NCBI GenBank assembly: GCA_964565705.1
Contig: CAZMGD010000042.1
Span: forward strand, 1 to 31,325
Direction of reading: 5' to 3'
DNA: 31,325 bases
From: CAZMGD01 sp964565705
Lineage (GTDB): Bacteria > Actinomycetota > Acidimicrobiia > Acidimicrobiales > Ilumatobacteraceae
Shown: piece by piece, positions 15,720 through 25,311 of the stretch
How the letters are laid out: each line of letters starts with the position of its first letter
How positions within the stretch are numbered: position 1 is the first letter of the stretch
The notes under the pieces: model-generated
Databases searched by the model: none
The model's input: only the letters and a program-made list of their open reading frames with translations
What the model was told of the DNA's origin: nothing
Made by a program: the position numbers and the translations under genes

Positions 15720-16715
15720 GTGACGACCGCTGCTGTGTGCACCGCCCTGACCGGTGAGGACTCCCTCGAGATCCAGGAGTGGCCCGTGCGCGAGCTCGGC
15801 GCCAGCGACCTGGCGGTCTCGGTCCGAGCCGCCTCGGTCAACTTCCCCGACGTGTTGATCGTCCGCGGTCTCTACCAGATCCGGCCGGATCCACCGTTCG
15901 TGCCGGGCTCGGAGATCGCCGGCGTGATCACCGGTGTCGGGCCGGCCGTGAACGGCCTGGCGGCCGGTGACCGGATCCTCGCCGTGACGGGCTCCGGCGC
16001 GTTCGCCACCGATGTCGTGCTCACGCAGGGGCAGTCGCAGATGCACGTCATCCCCGACGAGATGCCGTTCGACGAGGCGGCCGCGTTCGACCTGACCTAC
16101 GGCACCGCGTACCACGGGCTGATCCGCCGTGGCCGGCTGCTGCCGGGGGAGACGATGCTGGTCAACGGCGCGACCGGTGGCTGCGGTTCGGCGGCCGTCC
16201 AGATCGGCAAGGCCGTCGGCGCCACGGTGATAGCGGTCGCCGGTGGGGCGGAGAAGTGCGCGCTCGCCTGGGAGCTCGGCGCCGACGTCGTGATCGACCA
16301 CCAGACGACCGAGTCGCTGTCGGCCGCGGTGCGCGAAGCGACCGGTGGTCGAGGCGCCGACGTGTTCTTCGACAACGTCGGCGGCGCCGACGTGCGCGAC
16401 GAGCTGCGCTGCCTGGCCTGGAACGGCAGGTACCTGGTCGTCGGCTTCGCCGGTGGGGAGATCCCGACGTTCAAGGCCAACCAGACGATCCTCAAGGGCA
16501 TCTCGATCGTCGGCGTCGCCTACGGCATGTCGGCCGTGATCGACCCCGGCGCCAACAACGAGGACTTCGGCCAGCTCTTCGCCTGGTACCGGGACGGCAA
16601 GGTCCGCCCGCACATCGGCCAGCGCTTCCCGCTCGCCCAGGCCGCCGACGCGATCCGCAGCCTGCGCGAGCGCCGCGCCCTGGGCAAGGTCGTCATCGAG
16701 ATGCCCACCGCGTGA
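15720..16715 (+). CDS. NADPH:quinone oxidoreductase-like zinc-free MDR enzyme
   Basis: A 331-residue medium-chain dehydrogenase/reductase of the quinone-oxidoreductase type. The N-terminal GroES-like domain shows NFPDVLIVRGLYQIRPDPPF and PGSEIAGVITGVG; the nucleotide-binding domain has VNGATGGCGSAAVQIGKAVG, where the usual GxGGxG turn is present as GATGGCG, and GADVVIDHQ. No structural zinc cysteines are visible. Such enzymes reduce quinones or activated enones and enoyl-CoAs with NADPH. GTG 15720 starts the characteristic beta-strand. It converges with the giant gene, with only seven bases between the stops. Confidence 0.9.
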   Translation: MTTAAVCTALTGEDSLEIQEWPVRELGASDLAVSVRAASVNFPDVLIVRGLYQIRPDPPFVPGSEIAGVITGVGPAVNGLAAGDRILAVTGSGAFATDVVLTQGQSQMHVIPDEMPFDEAAAFDLTYGTAYHGLIRRGRLLPGETMLVNGATGGCGSAAVQIGKAVGATVIAVAGGAEKCALAWELGADVVIDHQTTESLSAAVREATGGRGADVFFDNVGGADVRDELRCLAWNGRYLVVGFAGGEIPTFKANQTILKGISIVGVAYGMSAVIDPGANNEDFGQLFAWYRDGKVRPHIGQRFPLAQAADAIRSLRERRALGKVVIEMPTA

Positions 16716-16722
16716 CCTCGGG

Positions 16723-19700
16723 TCAGAGCAGGCGGAAGTCGGCGACGTGGACGGTGCCGTCGTCGAGGTGTACCCGCAACTGGTAGCAGCCGGCCTTCGT
16801 CGGTGTCTTCCACGGGTAGAGCCAGAACAGGAGGGCGTCGGTCAGGCCCGACACGTTCTGGGCGACGGGCGCGCCGAACGTCGAGCTGGTGCACGACGTG
16901 CGCGGGACCGACTCGATCGCGGTGATCGCGCTGCGGGTCGTGATCCGCCGGCCGCGACCGTCCAAGACGTTGAACAGGACCGGATAGGTCATTCCCCTGA
17001 TGCCGGCGTTGACCTGCGGTGGCTCGCGGAACGGTAGGTAGAACCCGCCCCACAGGTAGGTGACCTGGTAGGTCACCGTCGACGTCGCCGTGTTGCCGAC
17101 GGCGTCGCGAGCCGTCGCGGTGACGGTCTTGGTACCCAGCGTGGACGTGTCGATCGCACCGATCGAGCACGACACCACGCCGCTGCCGACGTCACCACAC
17201 CCGACGTCACCGAGCACGTTGTCCTTGAGGTACACCGTGCCGTTCGGCAGCGGATAGCGAACGTCGACCGTCGGCGCAGCACGGTCGATGGAGAACGGTC
17301 CGAACGGTCCGACCGTCACGCAGTTGTTGTTCCGGTCGCACACATCGGCGGTGTTCGTCATCGCGTCGGTGGCAGCCGCGCCCACCCCGACCGAGGTCGA
17401 CAGCTGGATCGTTCCCTGCGCCGGATCGGCGAGCCCGACGCCGGCGTCGCTGACCTGGCAGGAGACGGTGACGTTCGCCGCCTTCCAGCCCGTCGGTGAC
17501 GCGCCGCAGGCCGCGACCGGCGGGTCGACGTCGACGTCGGGGATCGGATCGACGGTGACGCGGACCTCGAACGGCGCACTCTCGTGTCCCAGCAGGTCGA
17601 CGGCGCGGGCGGTCAGCGTCGTGTCCCCGACGGCGGCGATCCGGACCGACGTCGTCGCCGCGGCGACGGTGGTCGGGCCCGACGCCTGGGCACCGGTGGT
17701 GGTGTAGGTCAGCGAGGCGACACCGATGCCGTCGTCGGCGGCGAGCAGGGTCACGTCGACGGGCCCGACCACGCGCGGTGCGGCGGGGTTCCGCGTCCCG
17801 CTGATCGTCGGTGCAGCGCTGTCGATGCGCACGATCGCGCGCTCGCTCGGGCTGTTGCGCGTGGACGCGGTCACGTCCCAGACGGCGTCGCTCGACAGCT
17901 GGATCGGCGCGCCGTCGAGGTTGATCTCGGTGCCGTTCAGCTGGACGGACACCGCGTCGCCGGCGACGACAGGCGTCACCATGACCTCGACCGGCCCCGT
18001 GTACCAGCCGCTGGGGTCGAGCGGACCGGACACGGCGATCCGGGGTGCAGCTGCGGTCACGGACGCGAAGTACGTGCCCTTGTTGCTCGACCGGGCGACG
18101 TTGCCGCCGGCGTCGACGGCCTGGGTGAAGAAGTCGATCGACGTGAACCCGACCGCGGGGAGATCCTTTCCGAAGACGCCGTTGCCGAGTGGGGCCAGGC
18201 GGACCTCCGTCCAGGCGCCAGGGTTCGCGGCGTCGGTGTACAGCACGGTGACGAGGCGGATCGCCGACTCGTCGGCGACCTCGACGCGCAGCGACAGCGA
18301 TCCGGCGTCCAGCACCGCCGTCGAGCGCAGGATCGTCGGTGCGACGACGTCCGCTGCGGCCGAGCCGCTGGTCGGCGCGTAGAACGCCGTCCCCGCGATC
18401 GAGGTGAAGAGGCGTTGGGTGCCGCCGGTGGTGCCGGGGTTCCAGATGAACTGGCCGGGGACCAGGACCGCCTGGTCGCGACGCCCGGTGACCGACCCGT
18501 AGCTGCTGACCGACTGCAGCGCGGTCGGGAACGTGTTCGGGGCCGCCGGTATCTCGGCCGATGTCGCGCCCAGGTCGACCGTCGGCGTGAAGTACACGGG
18601 GTCGGGGGCAGGCGTGTCGGTGGAGGTGAGCCCGGTCAGCAGCACGCCGCGCAGCTCGTGGCCGGGCTGGGTGAGGTCGACCACCGCCCGCGGCTGGATC
18701 GGCTGACCCGCGGTCGTGAGCGTGTCGCCGCGGTACGTGTAGTACGACCCGCGGTCCGTCGTGACCGCCTGGAACTCGGAGCCGGCCTGGCCGACGGTGC
18801 CGGTGAGGGCGACACCCGCGGCGTCGAGCCCGGTCGCCGGATCGACCGCCACCGGCGGGTTGGCGGGAGGCTGCTCGGGGGTGCCGTCGCCGATGCGCAG
18901 CTGTGGCATGCCGTACATGACGACCTGGGACACGACCTTCTCGTCGAAGGGGGTCAGGACCGCTGTCGCCGCGATGTACTGCTGCTTGGCCTGGGCCATC
19001 GCCTGGCCGATCGTGATCGTGCCGTCGAGACCGATGGCGAAGCGGTGCATCAGATCCTCGGTCGCTCCGACGACGGCGTCGTCGCCGTAGCCGTAGCCGG
19101 TGTTGCCGGCGAACACGGCACCGGCACCGGTCAGGGTCTGTGCCCAATCGCCTTGGCGCAGCCCGGACACGGTGACGTCGCTCACCGACAGGCCCGCATG
19201 GCAACCCATCGAGAACAGCACCGTGCCCTCGAGCGCCGCCCGCGTTGCGTCGCTCATGTTGTCGATCGTGAACAGGTCGTCCTGCACGCCGCGCGCGTTC
19301 TGGTCGGCGGGCAGCGCCCGGTAGTGATCGAAGTGGGCGTTGAGGGAGATCACGTCGGCTCCGTCGCCGATCGCCGTGTTCAGCTGCTCCGTGGTCCAGT
19401 GGTCGTTGATCAGCCGGTCGTCGGTGGGCAGGCCGTTCGCCTCCAGCGCCTGGGCGACGGCGTCGGCACCGTCGCTGAGGAAGTCGTACCCGGTCGACAG
19501 CGCGGTGCTCGGGTCGAGCTCGCCCTCGAAGCGCACGTAGTTGTCGATCGCGGTCTTGATCTCGGCCGGCTTCTCGACGAGCCGGCCGATGGCGACCGTC
19601 GGGACGAACAGCTCGCGGGGCCCGACGCTCAGCGGGTGCTCGTCCGCGTAGGGGTCATCGCTGAGCAGGTAGCCGAGTGACAGCGCGGCGGTGAGCGGGC

Positions 19701-22700
19701 TCTGCGAATCGCCGAGCTCGGCGGCGTACTCGCGCTCGTTGGAGTACACCGTCGCGTCGCGCAGGCGGGCGAACGGGATCTGGTCGTCGTTGCCGACGAT
19801 CACCACGTGGGCAATCGTCGGGAGGCTCGCCCTCGTGGCGTCGATGGCCGCTCCGATCGCGGTCACCGCGCCGTTGGCGGCTGCTGGGCTACACGGGTCG
19901 GCGTCCCAGTCGCGGTCGGCGCGCTGCACGCCGACCAGCGACGAGACGTCGAGCACGGCCGCGGTCTCGGTGCCGAACGGATCGTCGCCGCCGACGGGAG
20001 CGGGGGCGTTCACGGCCTCGGTCAGCGCGTCGAGCGCGTCGAGCACATCGGGTCCGTCGACGACCCCTTCGGCATCGCTCGCCGGGTACACGGTCGCGAG
20101 GCGGACGCTGTCGACGACGAAGAGCGTCGTCGCCCCCTCGGGCAGATCCGTGCGGTTCGCCGGCAACACGCTCGGCGCCGTGCGCGTGATCGCCGGGCAC
20201 TGGCCGGAGAACCGCGCTCGGGTCACCGTGGCGCGCAGCGCGTACGGCTGGGCGCTGCTCGCGCCCTGATAGCCCGTGACCCGGATCCAGTACCGGCCGG
20301 CCTCGAGCGGTGTGGTCTCGATCCGCTCGTCGGTCGTGCCGCGGTTGGTGGAGACGGCGATCACCGTGCCACCGGGCGGAGGAGTGGTGTCGAGGTCGTC
20401 GAGCGGCACCACCGCCGGAACGGTGCCCTGGGCGAGGAGGCTGCGCCCACCGTCGGACGCGGGGAGCACGGAGCCCTCCGGGGTGCCACGGAGCGGATCG
20501 GGAGCCTGCCCGAACAGCACGACGTCGAGGTCCTCGTCGAGGTTGGAGAGGATGACCGACATCCGATCGCCCTGGTCGAGGTCGATCGAGAACCAGTCGA
20601 CGTCGGTGGCGGTGCCGACGTGGGTGAGGTACAGCGTGTCGGGCTCGATCGGCGTGGCGACGTCGGCCGTGTCGTTGACCTCGAACGCCTCGGACACCAC
20701 CTGGTCGACGCCGGACGCCTCGATGGTGATCGTGCCGTCGTCGGGGGTGCTGGTCGTGAGCGACGCCGCGGCAGCTCCCGCGGCGCCGATGGCCAGGGGC
20801 ACGATGGCCTGCAACGTGACCTGTGTGGTGCCGGTGCGTGGTTCGAGCACCGCGTCGACACCTGCACGACCGGGAGCGACGGTCGTCGAGCGGATCAGGC
20901 CGTCGTAGGTCAGGCTGTCGGCCACGTAGCGGAACCCGGCCGGCAGGTCGATGTCGACCGCGTAGTCCGTCGGATCCTGCAGATTGGAGGTGATCTCGGC
21001 GACGAACGTGACGACGCCACCGGTGCCGGCGAGATCATCGGCTGCAGCGGCCAGATCGAGGTCTTCCCACGGGTAGTCGCCGGGGTCGACGACGCCTTGC
21101 AGCAGCGCGCCGAGCGTCAGCTGCTCGACCACGTCGGCCGGCAGCAGGGCGATGAGCTCGGCGATCGTCATCGTCGCCAGCATCTCGTCGAACGTCTCCC
21201 ACCCGGTGAGGTCGCCGAGCTCGCCGGCACCGAGCGTGCTCAGCGTCACGCCGTCGAAGCCGGCAAGGGTGGCGATGAGGGCCTCGAAGTCGGCGAGCGT
21301 GGCGTCGCCGTACTCACCGAGATCCTGCAGCACGAGGTCGTCGGCATCGCCCGGTCCACCGTCGAACAGGCCGACGAGGTCGGCGAGCGTGGCGTCGCCG
21401 TACTCACCGACCTGAGCGAGCGTCGCGCCGGGCACCAGCGCCTGCGCGGCTGCCGCCTGGGCGATCGTCGCCGTCGCACAGTCGATCCGCGTGCAGTCGA
21501 CGACGGTGGCGATGCGGGCCAGCGGGATCCGCCCGAGGGGGATCCGCCCGAGCGGTGAGGTGGCGAGGTCGATGCGGCCGAGGGGGATCCGCCCGAGCGG
21601 TGAGGTGGCGAGGTCGATGCGNNNNNNNNNNNNNNNNNNNNNNNNNNNNNNNNNNNNNNNNNNNNNNNNNNNNNNNNNNNNNNNNNNNNNNNNNNNNNNN
21701 NNNNNNNNNNNNNNNNNNNNNCCGAGCGGTGAGGTGGCGAGGTCGATGCGCCCGAGCGGGATGCGCCCGAGCGGGATCCGGCCGAGCGGCACATCCCGCA
21801 CGGAGATCCGTCCGAGCGGCGTGTCGGTGAGGTCGATGCGGCCGAGGGGGATGCGCCCGAGGGGTGAGGCAGCGAGGTCGATCTCGGCGAGCGCGATCCG
21901 TCCGAGCGGGGTGTCGGTGAGGTCGATGCGGCCGAGCGGGATGCGCCCGAGCGGGATCCGGCCGAGCGGCACGCCGGCCAGGCTGACCGACATCAGGGTC
22001 GTGTCGGGGCGGGCCGGGTCGAGCGTTGTGCCGGGGCCGCACTCGGTGCCTGGAACGCTCTCCTCGATCACGCCGCACCAGGTGTAGCCGGCGGGCAGTG
22101 ACAGCTCGCTCAGTGGCACGGTGGCGAACGCGATCGAGCCCAGGGGGATTCGGCCGAGGGGCGTCGCCGACAGGTCGAGCTGACCGAGTTGCAGATCGTC
22201 GGCGACCGGAGGATCGAGTGCGAGCACCTCGGCGAACGTGACGTTCTGGAGCGGGATGCCGTTCAGCTGGGTGTTCTCGAGGAGGCCCTCCCAGCCGCCG
22301 TCGATCGACACCGGGATCGAGCTGAGCGCGATGCGGCCGAGCGGCGAGCCGGCGAGTGCGATGCGGCCGAGCGGCAGGTCCCCGAGGGCGATGCGCCCGA
22401 GCGGCGACCCCTGGAGGTCGATCGAACGGATCGCTTGATTGTCGACCGTCGGCGCCTGCCCGCCGCCGGGCAGCACGGTCGACTTGACCGCGCTCGGCGG
22501 CAGCTTGGCGAGGGGTACGACCGACCCGGCGGCGGTCGGCGCAGCCGAGGACGCGAAGAGCCGCATCGCGATGCCCGTGGCCTCGACCGCACCGGCGTCG
22601 CAGGCCGCGCCGACCTTGCGGGGAGCGCCGACGACGTCGACGGGGATCGCCGGGTCGCACACCACCGAATCGATCACCGGCGAGCCGCTGGCTGGCTCGA

Positions 22701-25311
22701 CCACCGGGACCAGCTCGAGGTCGTTCCACGAGATGCCCGCGTAGGGCATGTCGACGTCGACCATGGGCTGCAGCTCGCCGGCGGGAGCCAGCGCGGGGCC
22801 GGACGTGACGACGCAGGCCGACGACGTCGCGAAGCTCGCGCCGTCGGTCGCGACCTGCCCGGTGCAGTCGATCGCCGTCTCGCTGACGTCGCTGCTGTTC
22901 CCGGAGATCACGCTGGCAACCAGGGTCACGGTTCCGCCGCCCGCAAGCTCGGAGACCACCAACCCCGCCGTCGGGCCACCGCTGTCGTTGCCGGCGATCG
23001 TCGTGTGCGTCATGCGCATCGGAACCGCCTCGCGGCCGACGAGGCCCTCACCGCTGACCTCCACGGCACCGCCCTGCGACGAATGGTTGTCGACGACGCT
23101 GACGTTGACGAGGCGCAGCGCATCGGTCGGGGGACTGGTGGCGTCGCCGGTGGCGATGCCACCCCCGAACGATGCGGTGTTGCCGGCGAAGGTGACCTGG
23201 CGCAGCTCGACGTCGGTGCAGGTGCACGAGAGACCGCCGCCGGAGCCTGCGGTGTTGTCGAACACGTACGAATTCGTGAGCCGCAGCGAGGTTCCGGCGT
23301 CGATCCTCAAGCCGCCGCCGCCGCTGCCGGCCGTGTTGCCGTCGAAACGCACCCGACTGGCGTCCACCGACAGGCCGCTGGCGACGTACATGCCACCGCC
23401 GCCCAGGGTTGCCCGGTTGCTCCAGAACGCGACGTCGTCGAGCACCAGGTTGCCGGTACCGGTCGCGTACAGCCCGCCGCCGCGCTGGGCGTGGCCGCTC
23501 GCCACGCCGACGTCCTGCAGCGTCACGGTCTGCCCGGTTGCGATGTTCGCCAGCAGCACTCCGCCGGTCGATTCGTCGGGCCCACCGCTGTTCGCGACGT
23601 TGAAGTTGCTCAGCGTCAGGTTGCCGCGGGCCTCGAACACGCGGTACGGAGCGCTCACCGAGATGGCGGGGAGGTTGCGTCCACTGACCGTCAAGAACGT
23701 CGTGTCGAGGTCGCCGCAGCGAGCGGAGTCGGCGCCCAGGTCGCACGTGTACACACCGCTCGTCGGTGGGGCGGCGAGGGCGATCGAGAAGTTCCCGAGG
23801 AGGATCTCGTCTTGCGACGGGAACGCTTCTGCTTCCATCACGGCGGCACGCAGCGTGCACTCGCCGTAGGCGTCGGCGCAGACACCGTCGCCGGTGATCG
23901 CGTCCTGGCTGTCGGCGGCACTGGTGACCTCGAGCGTCAGGTTCGGACCGCCGACGTTGGACTCGACCGCACCGAACTCGCAGTTCGTCGACTCCCGGGT
24001 GAGGCCGCGGGCGTCGGTCGGCGAGGCGCAGGGCGCGCCGTCGAGGTGGTCGGTGAGTTGGGCAACGGGCAGCTCACGGCCGTCACCGGTCCGGACGCCG
24101 CCGATCTCGGCGAGCATCCCCACGGTGTACGGACCCGTGCTGGCGGTGCCGCCGGACGTCGGGCACGCCGCCGACTTGAGCACCGACCCGCTGACGAGCA
24201 CGGCCGGGCCGGTACACGAGCCGTCGAGCGCGCTGCTCGTCGCGCTGAACCCCTGGCCACCGTTCCACGCCGAGCCGAGGGCGACCAACGCAGTGCCGGT
24301 GTTGCGGGTGATCGTGGCGTGGGTCAACGGGCCGCCCGCAGCCCGCAGGCCGATCCCGGCGTTGTCGGCGACGGTCAGGTTCGTGCCGAAGAGCTCACCG
24401 TCGGTCCACACCGCTGGCGACGGCCCGCGGCTGGTCACCACGGAGCTGTCGAGGAGGTTGAGGTTGTGCACGCCCGAGGAGCACGAGCCGCAGGCGATCG
24501 CCGAGCCGTTGCCGGCGGCGAGGTTGCCGCGGAACGCGGATTGCCGGAACGTCGGGCTGCTCGAGGCGCGCGGGTTGATCAGCACGCCGCCCCCGTCGCC
24601 TGACGCCGTGTTGTCGAACACCGCGGTCCGCGTCATCGACAGCGTCGTCGCCGCGCCGAACAGGCCGCCGCCGTCGCCCTGGGAGACGTTGCCGAAGATC
24701 GCGCTGTCCTCGATCGTCAGGTTCCAGTCCGAGACGTGGAACGCGCCGCCGGCGTCGGTCGCGGTGTTGCCCGACGCCTCGACGTTCCGCAGCACCACCC
24801 CACCGCTGGCCCGCAACGCGCCACCTTGATCGGCCGAGCCGCCGCGCAGCGCGAGCCCGTTCACGATCAGCGTGTCCGAGGGCGTGCCGTTGAAGACCAT
24901 GACGCGGTGCGCGGCACCGACGGCCTGGATGACGACCCGCCGCGACGGCACGAGCGATCCGCGCAGCTCCACCGTCCTGCCCAACATGTTGGGGACGTCG
25001 AGCGTGCCGGACGTCTCGATGATCGAACCGGCGGGCAGCGTGGTCAGGTCGACGATGACGTCATCGAACTCGGCGAGGTTCCACTTCGCCTTGAGCATCT
25101 CCAGTGCAGCGCGCAGGGTGCACGCACCTCCCGGGGTGCTGATGCACGTGTTCGGCGTGCCGTTCCAGGGCTCGTCGAGCGTCGAGTTGACCACGACCGT
25201 CGTCAGCGCGGACGCGGGGGTCGCAGGGGGCGCAGCGATCGCCACGACCATCGTGCCGATCAGCAGTGCGCTGGCGACGGCGAGCCGCCCAGCCCGACGG
25301 TGATTCCCCAT
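16723..25311 (-). CDS. Giant secreted multidomain protein: beta-helix, PLGRI pentapeptide array, clan CD protease, PxKF-like tail
   Basis: About 2,862 residues as assembled, interrupted by 100 N (about residues 1197-1230). Order: signal peptide (1-35, cleavage likely after TPASA); CSLREA-like module with CTLRAAL (64-70); right-handed beta-helix with GGG turns and SGNTA-type repeats; a second CSLREA-like module (CTLRAAV near 484) and more beta-helix; a choice-of-anchor-like end (GAACDAGAVE near 905); pentapeptide array (about 961-1270); Leu-rich repeats with GEYGDATLADL twice; PPC-like domain (about 1540-1600); C25/clan CD protease-like domain (about 1730-2140) with candidate dyad H1993 (SLNAHFDHY) and C2037 (SMGCHAGLS); Ig-like domains; C-terminal PxKF-like domain ending FRLL. 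ATG 25311 has GAGGGAG before it; an upstream in-frame start at 25353 would spoil the signal peptide. No LPxTG motif. Role unknown; probably a cell-surface or released exoprotein. Confidence 0.85.
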   Translation of the reverse strand: MGNHRRAGRLAVASALLIGTMVVAIAAPPATPASALTTVVVNSTLDEPWNGTPNTCISTPGGACTLRAALEMLKAKWNLAEFDDVIVDLTTLPAGSIIETSGTLDVPNMLGRTVELRGSLVPSRRVVIQAVGAAHRVMVFNGTPSDTLIVNGLALRGGSADQGGALRASGGVVLRNVEASGNTATDAGGAFHVSDWNLTIEDSAIFGNVSQGDGGGLFGAATTLSMTRTAVFDNTASGDGGGVLINPRASSSPTFRQSAFRGNLAAGNGSAIACGSCSSGVHNLNLLDSSVVTSRGPSPAVWTDGELFGTNLTVADNAGIGLRAAGGPLTHATITRNTGTALVALGSAWNGGQGFSATSSALDGSCTGPAVLVSGSVLKSAACPTSGGTASTGPYTVGMLAEIGGVRTGDGRELPVAQLTDHLDGAPCASPTDARGLTRESTNCEFGAVESNVGGPNLTLEVTSAADSQDAITGDGVCADAYGECTLRAAVMEAEAFPSQDEILLGNFSIALAAPPTSGVYTCDLGADSARCGDLDTTFLTVSGRNLPAISVSAPYRVFEARGNLTLSNFNVANSGGPDESTGGVLLANIATGQTVTLQDVGVASGHAQRGGGLYATGTGNLVLDDVAFWSNRATLGGGGMYVASGLSVDASRVRFDGNTAGSGGGGLRIDAGTSLRLTNSYVFDNTAGSGGGLSCTCTDVELRQVTFAGNTASFGGGIATGDATSPPTDALRLVNVSVVDNHSSQGGAVEVSGEGLVGREAVPMRMTHTTIAGNDSGGPTAGLVVSELAGGGTVTLVASVISGNSSDVSETAIDCTGQVATDGASFATSSACVVTSGPALAPAGELQPMVDVDMPYAGISWNDLELVPVVEPASGSPVIDSVVCDPAIPVDVVGAPRKVGAACDAGAVEATGIAMRLFASSAAPTAAGSVVPLAKLPPSAVKSTVLPGGGQAPTVDNQAIRSIDLQGSPLGRIALGDLPLGRIALAGSPLGRIALSSIPVSIDGGWEGLLENTQLNGIPLQNVTFAEVLALDPPVADDLQLGQLDLSATPLGRIPLGSIAFATVPLSELSLPAGYTWCGVIEESVPGTECGPGTTLDPARPDTTLMSVSLAGVPLGRIPLGRIPLGRIDLTDTPLGRIALAEIDLAASPLGRIPLGRIDLTDTPLGRISVRDVPLGRIPLGRIPLGRIDLATSPLXXXXXXXXXXXXXXXXXXXXXXXXXXXXXXXXXXRIDLATSPLGRIPLGRIDLATSPLGRIPLGRIPLARIATVVDCTRIDCATATIAQAAAAQALVPGATLAQVGEYGDATLADLVGLFDGGPGDADDLVLQDLGEYGDATLADFEALIATLAGFDGVTLSTLGAGELGDLTGWETFDEMLATMTIAELIALLPADVVEQLTLGALLQGVVDPGDYPWEDLDLAAAADDLAGTGGVVTFVAEITSNLQDPTDYAVDIDLPAGFRYVADSLTYDGLIRSTTVAPGRAGVDAVLEPRTGTTQVTLQAIVPLAIGAAGAAAASLTTSTPDDGTITIEASGVDQVVSEAFEVNDTADVATPIEPDTLYLTHVGTATDVDWFSIDLDQGDRMSVILSNLDEDLDVVLFGQAPDPLRGTPEGSVLPASDGGRSLLAQGTVPAVVPLDDLDTTPPPGGTVIAVSTNRGTTDERIETTPLEAGRYWIRVTGYQGASSAQPYALRATVTRARFSGQCPAITRTAPSVLPANRTDLPEGATTLFVVDSVRLATVYPASDAEGVVDGPDVLDALDALTEAVNAPAPVGGDDPFGTETAAVLDVSSLVGVQRADRDWDADPCSPAAANGAVTAIGAAIDATRASLPTIAHVVIVGNDDQIPFARLRDATVYSNEREYAAELGDSQSPLTAALSLGYLLSDDPYADEHPLSVGPRELFVPTVAIGRLVEKPAEIKTAIDNYVRFEGELDPSTALSTGYDFLSDGADAVAQALEANGLPTDDRLINDHWTTEQLNTAIGDGADVISLNAHFDHYRALPADQNARGVQDDLFTIDNMSDATRAALEGTVLFSMGCHAGLSVSDVTVSGLRQGDWAQTLTGAGAVFAGNTGYGYGDDAVVGATEDLMHRFAIGLDGTITIGQAMAQAKQQYIAATAVLTPFDEKVVSQVVMYGMPQLRIGDGTPEQPPANPPVAVDPATGLDAAGVALTGTVGQAGSEFQAVTTDRGSYYTYRGDTLTTAGQPIQPRAVVDLTQPGHELRGVLLTGLTSTDTPAPDPVYFTPTVDLGATSAEIPAAPNTFPTALQSVSSYGSVTGRRDQAVLVPGQFIWNPGTTGGTQRLFTSIAGTAFYAPTSGSAAADVVAPTILRSTAVLDAGSLSLRVEVADESAIRLVTVLYTDAANPGAWTEVRLAPLGNGVFGKDLPAVGFTSIDFFTQAVDAGGNVARSSNKGTYFASVTAAAPRIAVSGPLDPSGWYTGPVEVMVTPVVAGDAVSVQLNGTEINLDGAPIQLSSDAVWDVTASTRNSPSERAIVRIDSAAPTISGTRNPAAPRVVGPVDVTLLAADDGIGVASLTYTTTGAQASGPTTVAAATTSVRIAAVGDTTLTARAVDLLGHESAPFEVRVTVDPIPDVDVDPPVAACGASPTGWKAANVTVSCQVSDAGVGLADPAQGTIQLSTSVGVGAAATDAMTNTADVCDRNNNCVTVGPFGPFSIDRAAPTVDVRYPLPNGTVYLKDNVLGDVGCGDVGSGVVSCSIGAIDTSTLGTKTVTATARDAVGNTATSTVTYQVTYLWGGFYLPFREPPQVNAGIRGMTYPVLFNVLDGRGRRITTRSAITAIESVPRTSCTSSTFGAPVAQNVSGLTDALLFWLYPWKTPTKAGCYQLRVHLDDGTVHVADFRLL
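21289..21410 (-). repeat. 32-bp direct repeat coding GEYGDATLAD
   Basis: Identical 32-base blocks occupy 21289-21320 and 21379-21410 (period 90, so 30 codons). They encode the repeated GEYGDATLAD segment just after the pentapeptide array in the giant protein, showing a recent internal duplication. Confidence 0.85.
21505..21978 (-). repeat. PLGRI pentapeptide-coding tandem array (main block, contains gap)
   Basis: On the minus strand 15-base units code PLGRI, alternating with PLGRI/DLATS or DLTDT units. The register is strictly five residues with Leu as the central position (I-P-L-G-R, I-D-L-A-T, S-P-L-G-R). Nearly identical DNA units flank the N run. Weaker blocks in the same register lie at 22305-22430 and 22090-22185. 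Confidence 0.9.
21622..21721. other. Assembly gap (100 N)
   Basis: Exactly 100 N, a conventional filler for a gap of unknown size. The flanks both read GGTGAGGTGGCGAGGTCGATGCG-type repeat sequence, so the gap is a repeat-induced break. The true number of repeats, and whether the reading frame continues across, are unknown; as written, 100 bases happen to keep the frames on both sides in register. Confidence 0.98.

Noticed and set aside
17207..24829. Several long open frames on both strands inside the giant gene
   Set aside because: They are Arg/Ala/Gly/Pro-rich shadows without domains; the minus-strand frame alone gives coherent modules and a signal peptide.
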